5,659 nucleotides of DNA, from contig CALEAR010000401.1 in assembly GCA_937943665.1 (NCBI GenBank), positions 1 through 5,659 on the forward strand, given 5' to 3'. Below the pieces are notes generated by a model that was not told the DNA's origin, did not search any database, and saw only the letters and a list, made by a program, of their open reading frames with translations. Source of the DNA: an uncultured Alcanivoracaceae bacterium (GTDB taxonomy: Bacteria; Pseudomonadota; Gammaproteobacteria; Pseudomonadales; Alcanivoracaceae). This document shows positions 1 to 4,608 of the stretch, one piece after another (positions within the stretch are counted from its first letter, which is position 1; each line of letters starts with the position of its first letter). The position numbers and the translations under genes were made by a program.

Positions 1-804
1 CCCCATGTTACGCAAAGGCACCACACGCGCGCGGCCAATAAAGGCGGCTTCGCCTAGTGCTTCTGTGTAAATCACACCATGGTAAGAAGGGTCCGGCTCA
101 TTAAACTGTGGGAAGCGTGGGTTATCTTTCCAAGGGAACTTACCGGAATCCACAATCACACCCGCAATGGTGGTGCCGTGGCCGCCCATGTACTTGGTTA
201 AGGAGTGGATCACAATATCCGCACCAAAATCAAAGGGGCGGCATAAAACAGGGGTGGCCACTGTGTTATCCACCACTAAAGGAATGCCGTGCTTATGCGC
301 CAGCTCAGCCAAGGCCTCTAGATCCACCACGTTACCCCCAGGGTTACCAATGGATTCGCAGAATACTGCCTTGGTTTTATCATCAATTAAGGCTTCCATA
401 GCGGCAATATCGTTAGCATCACCAAAACGCGCCTCAATGCCTTGTCGCGGGAAAGTGTGAGCGAACAGGTTATAGGTGCCACCGTAGAGTTGGCTAACGG
501 TAACAATGTTATCGCCCGCCTCCGCCAGGGTTTGAATGGTGGCGGTAATGGCCGCCTGGCCCGAGGCCATAGCAAGGGCACCTACGCCGCCTTCCAACAT
601 GGCCACGCGCTCCTCCAATACCGCATTGGTGGGGTTCATAATGCGCGTGTAAATATTACCAGGCACAGCGAGGTTAAACAGATCCGCACCATGCTGCGTG
701 TTATCAAAGTAGTAGCTGGTGGTTTGGTAAATGGGCACCGCCACTGCGTGGGTTTCCGGATCACCCGCAAAACCACCGTGAATGGCAATTGTTTCTGGTT
801 TCAT
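1..804 (-). CDS. metY: O-acetylhomoserine aminocarboxypropyltransferase (sulfhydrylase), 3'-truncated by window edge
   Basis: This is a cytoplasmic PLP enzyme of the Cys/Met metabolism family. It joins O-acetylhomoserine with sulfide (or methanethiol) to give homocysteine (or methionine). The first 268 residues are visible; the family is usually about 425-430 residues, so the C-terminal domain lies beyond the left edge. Visible landmarks are the N-terminal IAIHGG and PIYQTTSY, then YTRIMNPTNAVLEERVA (about residues 52-68), and GGTYNLF (108-114). VVDNT follows, with D179 expected to pair with the PLP ring nitrogen. Next comes SLTKYMGGHG, with K204 the expected Schiff-base lysine. The segment from about 218 to 255 (GKFPWKDNPRF, then YHGVIYTEALGEAAF) is typical of MetY rather than of cystathionine synthases or MetZ. 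The start is an ATG with TGGAG (810-814) five nucleotides upstream. It lies 90 nt downstream of a CBS-domain gene on the same strand. No frameshift is seen. Confidence 0.95.
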   Translation of the reverse strand, partial: MKPETIAIHGGFAGDPETHAVAVPIYQTTSYYFDNTQHGADLFNLAVPGNIYTRIMNPTNAVLEERVAMLEGGVGALAMASGQAAITATIQTLAEAGDNIVTVSQLYGGTYNLFAHTFPRQGIEARFGDANDIAAMEALIDDKTKAVFCESIGNPGGNVVDLEALAELAHKHGIPLVVDNTVATPVLCRPFDFGADIVIHSLTKYMGGHGTTIAGVIVDSGKFPWKDNPRFPQFNEPDPSYHGVIYTEALGEAAFIGRARVVPLRNMG

Positions 805-835
805 GTTCGCTCCAAAATCATGTAAAAGCTGAAAG

Positions 836-864
836 TTTATACCATTGTGGGCTAAATCGAAAAA
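836..864 (-). promoter_or_regulatory. candidate extended -10 promoter for metY
   Basis: On the minus strand, TATAAA (841-836) is preceded by TGG (844-842), giving an extended -10 of the TGn-TATAAA form. A T-rich hexamer TTTTTC lies 17 nt upstream (864-859) and is a poor -35. Transcription would begin near 830, leaving a leader of about 25 nt before the metY ATG that still contains its ribosome binding site. If active, metY does not depend wholly on read-through from the CBS gene. No SAM riboswitch or clear Met-box repeat was recognised in the 90-nt gap. Confidence 0.4.
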
Positions 865-894
865 TAAGGCACATTAAGCTCAGCCCCAACGTTT

Positions 895-1296
895 TTAACC
901 GTGACGCCGGTCTCGCAGGGCCACTAGCACTTGGCTGCGTTCTAAAATACCAAGCAGTTTACGGTTTTCATCCACCACAGGGTAAATCTTAGGTTTTTGG
1001 TTAAGCATCATTTGAGCCACATCCACAATGGGGGTATCCAGTGTGACAGTGAGCGGCTCCTTATGCATCACTTCTTCCACCTTGGTGCTGCCCTCATCGT
1101 GATACCCAGAAACCAGCAAAGTTTTTAGGCAATCTTGTTCCGAAACAAACCCCACCACCACTTTATTTTCATCCACCACGGGTAACCCTAAAAAGCGATG
1201 ATGCAATAACACTTCCACCACATCACCCACTTCCATACCTAGCTGTATCATGGGGGAACGACGGGAATAAATAGAACCAACCAACATACGGCTCAT
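895..1296 (-). CDS. small protein with tandem CBS domains (Bateman module)
   Basis: This 133-residue soluble protein consists almost entirely of two CBS domains, with no attached catalytic, transport or DNA-binding domain. CBS pairs usually bind adenosyl ligands such as AMP, ATP or SAM and act as regulatory sensors; the partner of this one is unknown. CBS1 spans about residues 18-65, with GLPVVDENKVVVGFVSEQD. CBS2 spans about 75-130, with IYPVVDENRKLLGILERSQ. The S/T-x-x-D ribose-contact motif is present in CBS1 (S52-E-Q-D55). At the aligned CBS2 position it is replaced by E119-R-S-Q122, so CBS2 may not hold a nucleotide in the usual way. The longest ORF begins at a TTG at 1308, but a strong GGAGG sits five nucleotides before the ATG at 1296, so that ATG is chosen. 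metY follows on the same strand. No intrinsic terminator separates the two genes. Confidence 0.9.
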   Translation of the reverse strand: MSRMLVGSIYSRRSPMIQLGMEVGDVVEVLLHHRFLGLPVVDENKVVVGFVSEQDCLKTLLVSGYHDEGSTKVEEVMHKEPLTVTLDTPIVDVAQMMLNQKPKIYPVVDENRKLLGILERSQVLVALRDRRHG

Positions 1297-1301
1297 ATGC
1301 A

Positions 1302-1306
1302 CCTCC
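1302..1306 (-). promoter_or_regulatory. ribosome binding site fixing the CBS-protein start
   Basis: GGAGG on the minus strand lies five nucleotides before the ATG at 1296. It overlaps the codons of the longer ORF that would start at TTG 1308. That makes initiation at 1308 unlikely and supports the 133-residue product. Confidence 0.8.
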
Positions 1307-1336
1307 AAGGCGTTATTTTGTTGTAATAATCTCTCT

Positions 1337-1342
1337 TTTATA
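1337..1342 (-). promoter_or_regulatory. weak candidate -10 box for the CBS gene
   Basis: TATAAA on the minus strand lies about 40 nt upstream of the CBS ATG, which would give a leader of roughly 35 nt. The hexamer 17 nt further upstream (TGGCGT, 1365-1360) is a poor -35 and there is no TGn extension, so the call rests on the -10 box and its position alone. Confidence 0.25.
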
Positions 1343-1416
1343 CCTAGGGATTTGGGTTTACGCCACTAAGGGCTCTCTTATCTTGCTTGCTTCTGTGTTA
1401 AATATGTTTTTTATAG

Positions 1417-1445
1417 CAGACAGCTCAAGCTGAATTTGCTATAAA
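1417..1445 (+). promoter_or_regulatory. candidate mscL promoter with extended -10
   Basis: A -35-like CAGACA (1417-1422, four of six matches to TTGACA) is followed after a 17-nt spacer by TATAAA (1440-1445, five of six matches to TATAAT). TGC directly precedes the -10, giving an extended -10. Transcription would start near 1452, leaving about 30 nt of leader that contains the mscL ribosome binding site. A small inverted repeat, CAGCT-CA-AGCTG (1421-1432), overlaps the end of the -35 and the spacer. The rest of the 1297-1481 intergenic stretch shows nothing else clear beyond the oppositely oriented CBS signals. Confidence 0.5.
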
Positions 1446-1481
1446 TCAATTTTGTAAAACAATAACGAGCAAGGAAAAACC

Positions 1482-1910
1482 ATGAGCATCATTAAAGAAT
1501 TCCGTGAATTTGCCGTGCAAGGCAATGTTGTGGATATGGCAGTGGGTATCATTATTGGTGGCGCTTTTGGCACCATAGTGAGCAGCCTAGTAAACGATAT
1601 TATTATGCCACCCGTGGGCTTACTCCTTGGCGGGGTGGATTTTACAGAGCTCTTCATTGTGTTAGGTGAGGGCGAATTCGCCACCCTAGCCGAAGCGCAG
1701 GAAGCCGGCGCCGCCACCATTAACTATGGTCTCTTTATTAACAACGTGATCAGCTTCCTTATTGTGGCACTCGCGGTATTCTTAATGATTCGCACCATTA
1801 ATAAGATCAAGCGCGAAGAAGCAGAAGCTGAGCCCGCACCGGAAGAGCCAGCACCCACACCAGAAGATATTGTGCTACTCCGCGAAATTCGCGATAGCCT
1901 TAAAAAATAA
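1482..1910 (+). CDS. mscL: large-conductance mechanosensitive channel
   Basis: MscL is a homopentameric inner-membrane channel that opens under membrane tension and releases solutes during hypo-osmotic shock. The protein has 142 residues (E. coli 136) and matches the family end to end. It has the N-terminal amphipathic helix [15 protein letters not shown], then TM1 with the pore-lining [10 protein letters not shown] including gate glycine G22 (about 16-45), and [10 protein letters not shown] periplasmic loop follows (about 50-82), then TM2 (about 84-106) and a basic INKIKRE end. An acidic, proline-rich linker spans about 112-129, and the C-terminal bundle helix is [15 protein letters not shown]. 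Compared with E. coli, recalled from memory, R13 is Q and K31 is T. AAGGA (1471-1475) lies six nucleotides before the ATG. The gene looks monocistronic, with its own promoter candidate and a strong terminator just after it. Confidence 0.98.
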   Translation: MSIIKEFREFAVQGNVVDMAVGIIIGGAFGTIVSSLVNDIIMPPVGLLLGGVDFTELFIVLGEGEFATLAEAQEAGAATINYGLFINNVISFLIVALAVFLMIRTINKIKREEAEAEPAPEEPAPTPEDIVLLREIRDSLKK

Positions 1911-1918
1911 GCATTAAC

Positions 1919-1944
1919 AGGGCAGCCTCGCTGCCCTTTTTTTT
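1919..1944 (+). terminator. intrinsic terminator of mscL
   Basis: A perfect stem, AGGGCAGC pairing with GCTGCCCT around a three-base CTC loop, is followed by a run of eight T (1937-1944). It starts nine nucleotides after the mscL stop codon. It should end the mscL transcript and isolate trhA downstream. Confidence 0.95.
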
Positions 1945-2032
1945 CAGCACTCATTAGTCACACATAGGGCTGTACCACCACCTCTTCAAAATATACACTT
2001 GTGCATACAGCTGTTTTTAATATTCTACCCTT

Positions 2033-2036
2033 AGGT
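2033..2036 (+). promoter_or_regulatory. weak ribosome binding site favouring the second GTG of trhA
   Basis: AGGT lies seven nucleotides before the GTG at 2044. An earlier in-frame GTG at 2035 overlaps this AGGT and has no purine-rich site of its own upstream. An in-frame TAG (2032-2034) rules out any start further upstream. The 2044 start is therefore preferred, but only moderately. Confidence 0.45.
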
Positions 2037-2043
2037 GCACACA

Positions 2044-2682
2044 GTGATAGAACCTTACTCCCATCGCGAAGAAATCCTTAATAGCATCACCCATGGCGTG
2101 GGCGCTGTGCTTAGTGTCTTCGGTGCTCTGCTGCTGATCACCCTGGGGGTGGGTGAAAATGACCCTTGGAAGGTGGTGGGCTTTAGCATTTTTGGCGCCA
2201 GCTTGGTGCTGCTTTACACCGCTTCCACCTTATACCACAGCGCTCGGCAGCCCCAGCTTCGTAAGTTATTTAAGCTGCTTGATCATTGCGCTATTTTCCT
2301 ACTCATTGCAGGTACCTATACCCCCTTTTTATTAGTGAATTTGCGCGGCAACGCCGGTTGGTGGTTGTTTGGTATTGTGTGGGGTTTAGCCCTGCTCGGC
2401 GTTGCCTTAAAATTGATTTACGGTAATCGCCTTAAGGCGCTGCGCCTAATGATTTATCTCACCATGGGATGGCTGGTGCTGTTTGCCTCCAACGAGCTGC
2501 TTAGCAATATTAGCTCCTTAGGCTTTGGCCTATTATTGGCAGGCGGGATCACCTATACCGCTGGGGTGTTCTTTTATTTAGCGCACTTTATTCCGTATCA
2601 CCACGCCATTTGGCACCTGTTTGTGCTTGGCGGCAGCGTATGCCACTTTTTAGCCGTGTATGTGGCGGTGCTGCCACACTAA
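2044..2682 (+). CDS. trhA: PAQR-family membrane homeostasis protein (TrhA / 'hemolysin III')
   Basis: This is an inner-membrane protein of the PAQR superfamily, bacterial hemolysin-III branch. The 'hemolysin' name is historical; the E. coli member TrhA (YqfA) is linked to membrane fluidity and energy homeostasis. From the GTG at 2044 it has 212 residues and about seven hydrophobic helices (roughly 15-35, 43-65, 80-100, 106-126, 135-155, 161-182, 189-209). Family landmarks are EEILNSITHG at the N-terminus, S61-TLY-H65, LDH (79-81), AGTYTP (89-94), and H187-AIW-H191 near the C-terminus. S61/H65 and H187/H191 correspond to the SxxxH and HxxxH metal site described in PAQR receptors, so a bound metal ion is likely. 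An alternative GTG start at 2035 would add three residues. The upstream 1945-2043 stretch holds only a weak promoter candidate (TTGTGC at 1999, TATTCT at 2021). It converges with the peroxidase gene, 12 nt between stops. Confidence 0.93.
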   Translation: MIEPYSHREEILNSITHGVGAVLSVFGALLLITLGVGENDPWKVVGFSIFGASLVLLYTASTLYHSARQPQLRKLFKLLDHCAIFLLIAGTYTPFLLVNLRGNAGWWLFGIVWGLALLGVALKLIYGNRLKALRLMIYLTMGWLVLFASNELLSNISSLGFGLLLAGGITYTAGVFFYLAHFIPYHHAIWHLFVLGGSVCHFLAVYVAVLPH

Positions 2683-2694
2683 AGTGGCCGCGTC

Positions 2695-3174
2695 TTACAA
2701 AAGGGATTCAATGAAAGCGCGCATGGTATCTGGCTTATCCTTAGGGGCAAAGCGCTTACACACCTTGCCTTGGCGATCTAGCACAAACTTGGTGAAGTTC
2801 CATTTAATGGCTTCGGTGCCCAGCACGCCGGGGGCCTGTTGCGTTAAATAGCGAAACAGAGGGTGCGCTCCGGCCCCCCTCACTTCTACTTTCGCAAACA
2901 AAGGAAAAGTTACCCCATAATTGCTTTCGCAAAATTGCGCAATCTCCGCCTCTGTGCCTGGCTCTTGCTTTAAAAACTGATTGCAGGGAAAACCAAGTAT
3001 CACCAACCCTCTATCCTTATAAGCTTGGTAAAGAGCCTCAAGGCCCTTATATTGCGGTGTAAAGCCACAGCGGCTTGCGGTGTTCACCACCACAACCACT
3101 TTATCTTTAAATTCCGCCATGGAGCGTTCTTGCCCATGAATATCGTTAGCCGTGTAGGTATAAAACTCGCTCAT
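2695..3174 (-). CDS. gpx: glutathione peroxidase family protein (2-Cys, probably thioredoxin-dependent)
   Basis: This is a thiol peroxidase of the glutathione-peroxidase family with a thioredoxin fold. It reduces hydrogen peroxide and organic hydroperoxides and is probably cytoplasmic, since no signal peptide is seen. The protein has 159 residues, normal for bacterial members such as E. coli BtuE. The peroxidatic residue is C36 in NTASRCGFTPQY, cysteine rather than selenocysteine. The rest of the catalytic tetrad is Q70 (QEPG) with W125 and N126 (KWNFTKF). C64 lies in GFPCNQF. C82 in QFCESNYGVTFPLF aligns with the resolving cysteine of thioredoxin-dependent plant and insect members. C36-C82 therefore suggests recycling by thioredoxin, which is an inference from the family. 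The longest ORF starts at TTG 3204, but AAGGA six nucleotides before the ATG at 3174 marks the true start. It is divergent from dgt. Confidence 0.95.
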   Translation of the reverse strand: MSEFYTYTANDIHGQERSMAEFKDKVVVVVNTASRCGFTPQYKGLEALYQAYKDRGLVILGFPCNQFLKQEPGTEAEIAQFCESNYGVTFPLFAKVEVRGAGAHPLFRYLTQQAPGVLGTEAIKWNFTKFVLDRQGKVCKRFAPKDKPDTMRAFIESLL

Positions 3175-3254
3175 CACGTTTCCTTTGTTATACGTTAATC
3201 CCAATATCTTATGCTAGGCTACAGGGTGAACAGCATATGGCATAGGGTAATGGT
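3175..3254. promoter_or_regulatory. 80-nt divergent control region between the peroxidase gene and dgt
   Basis: Promoters for both genes should lie here or inside the opposite gene, but neither is convincing. For dgt, TTGTTA (3185-3190) and TATGCT (3210-3215) are four-of-six boxes separated by a long 19-nt spacer. For the peroxidase gene, TAAGAT (3211-3206) has a usable position but no -35. A better-looking TATAAC (3192-3187) would start transcription downstream of the ribosome binding site. The dgt ribosome binding site is AGGG (3244-3247), seven nucleotides before its ATG. Confidence 0.35.
3181..3185 (-). promoter_or_regulatory. ribosome binding site fixing the peroxidase start
   Basis: AAGGA on the minus strand sits six nucleotides upstream of the ATG at 3174. 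The family N-terminus (MSEFYTYTANDI) begins there, so the ten extra residues from the TTG at 3204 are not expected to be translated. Confidence 0.75.
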
Positions 3255-4607
3255 ATGAATTGGCAGCAGTTATTAAATAGTCGTCGCTTGGGAAACCGCC
3301 CTGCAAAAGAGGAATTCGGCCGCACCGCCTTCCTGCGGGATCACGATAAAATTATTTTTTCAGGGGCCTTCCGCCGCTTAGCACGCAAAACCCAAGTACA
3401 CCCCCTGGCCACCAATGATCATGTGCACAACCGCCTTACCCACTCTTTAGAGGTTTCCTGCGTGGGGCGCACCTTGGCTATTCGCGTGGGAGAACAGCTA
3501 GCTAAAGAAGGGTTTTTAGCTCAAGAAAGCATTACCGATTTGGGCGATATTGTGCAATCCGCCTGCTTGGCCCATGACATTGGCAACCCGCCCTTTGGCC
3601 ACACGGGAGAGAAAGCCATACGCGCTTGGTTTCACGATAGGGGAGAAAAATATTTAGCCCTATTAACGCCAGCACAACGCTCCGATCTCACCGTTTTTGA
3701 AGGCAATGCCCAAGGTTTTCGTGTGCTCACCAGTGGGGAGTACCACCAATACGATGGTGGCATGCGCCTCACCTATGCCACCTTAGGCGCCTTTTTAAAA
3801 TACCCCTGGTTATCGGCATACAGTATTGCTCCCCAGTGCCCAAGGCCCGAAAAATACAGTGCCTTTATGGATCAAGCCCACACCTTAAAGGAAGTGTGCC
3901 ATGCCAATGGCATGTTAGAGCTTGAGCCCGGCCGTTTTGCGCGCCATCCCTTAGCCTATTTAGTGGAGGCAGCGGATGACTTTTGCTACGCCATTATTGA
4001 TTTAGAAGATGGTTTAGAAATGGGGTTATTAGATTGGGATACAGTGTATCAGCTACTACGCCCAGTGCTGCCCCAAACCCAAGAGGTGGAAGAACTCTTA
4101 AACTCACAGCTACGCGTGGGCCGTAAAGCCGCACTGTTACGAGGCAAAATCATTGAGCGTTTTATTGAAGCTGGGGTGGAGGCCTTCCTCAAGCATCATG
4201 ACGCCTTGCTAAAGGGCACCCTTAGCGGGGATTTGATTTCCCACTGCCGAACGGAGGTAAAGCAGGTGGTGGGAGATGCCAAGCGGCTGGCCAAAACCCA
4301 AGTGTTTGAACACCCCCGCAAAGTGGAACTAGAAATCGGCGCCTTTGAGGTGGTGGGCTCTTTGCTTGATGGTTTAGTGGAAGCTGCAGTGAACTATGCC
4401 GCAGAGAGCACGCACAACTTCAAGCACCAACGCATTATCGATTTAGTGGGGGAGCATAGCTTCCCGCCTCACTTGTTCCAACTGCCCAAGGAAGAACGCT
4501 TTTACCCTGCCATTATGCGCGCCATCGATTATCTTGCAGGCATGACGGATGATTATGCCACCTATCTTTCCAAGCAGTTCTCGGGTATGGCGGTGGCCCG
4601 CTACTGA
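3255..4607 (+). CDS. dgt: dGTPase-family deoxynucleoside triphosphate triphosphohydrolase (HD domain)
   Basis: This is a metal-dependent HD-superfamily enzyme expected to hydrolyse dGTP or other dNTPs to deoxynucleoside plus triphosphate, so controlling dNTP pools in the cytoplasm. The 450 residues resemble the shorter 'dGTPase-like' subfamily rather than the roughly 505-residue E. coli Dgt, so strict dGTP preference is not assured. N-terminal landmarks are GRTAFLRDHDKIIFSGAFRR and ARKTQVHP (22-50). The HD metal ligands are H63 (RLTHSLEVS), H107-D108 (LAHDIGNPPFGHTGE) and an aspartate in EAADDF (D241 or D242). NAQGFRVL (151-158) and LTYATLGAFLKYPW (172-185) are further family segments. A basic helical C-terminal half, including KTQVFEH (347-353), completes the protein. 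No truncation or frameshift is seen. The start is the ATG at 3255, with AGGG upstream at good spacing. The stop TGA lies one nucleotide from the stop of the convergent phospholipase D gene. Confidence 0.93.
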   Translation: MNWQQLLNSRRLGNRPAKEEFGRTAFLRDHDKIIFSGAFRRLARKTQVHPLATNDHVHNRLTHSLEVSCVGRTLAIRVGEQLAKEGFLAQESITDLGDIVQSACLAHDIGNPPFGHTGEKAIRAWFHDRGEKYLALLTPAQRSDLTVFEGNAQGFRVLTSGEYHQYDGGMRLTYATLGAFLKYPWLSAYSIAPQCPRPEKYSAFMDQAHTLKEVCHANGMLELEPGRFARHPLAYLVEAADDFCYAIIDLEDGLEMGLLDWDTVYQLLRPVLPQTQEVEELLNSQLRVGRKAALLRGKIIERFIEAGVEAFLKHHDALLKGTLSGDLISHCRTEVKQVVGDAKRLAKTQVFEHPRKVELEIGAFEVVGSLLDGLVEAAVNYAAESTHNFKHQRIIDLVGEHSFPPHLFQLPKEERFYPAIMRAIDYLAGMTDDYATYLSKQFSGMAVARY

Positions 4608-4608
4608 T

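Noticed and set aside
108..825. Plus-strand open frames over the metY region
   Set aside because: They run antisense to metY, whose minus-strand frame is uninterrupted and carries the full set of PLP-enzyme motifs.
1439..1954. Minus-strand open frames over mscL
   Set aside because: They are shadows of mscL with low-complexity translations; one covers the mscL terminator.
2007..2014. Palindrome ACAGCTGT upstream of trhA as an operator
   Set aside because: A single eight-base palindrome is expected by chance in a stretch of this size and nothing else supports it.
2673..2688. Hairpin GCCAC-N6-GTGGC as a bidirectional terminator
   Set aside because: The stem is only five base pairs and neither strand has a T-tract after it.
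3187..3192. TATAAC as a -10 box for the peroxidase gene
   Set aside because: Transcription would begin at about 3180, downstream of the AAGGA ribosome binding site, so it would not give a normally translated message. No -35 is visible either.
3221..3233. ACAG-N5-ACAG as a LexA site
   Set aside because: It is a direct repeat; a LexA box needs the inverted CTGT-N8-ACAG form.
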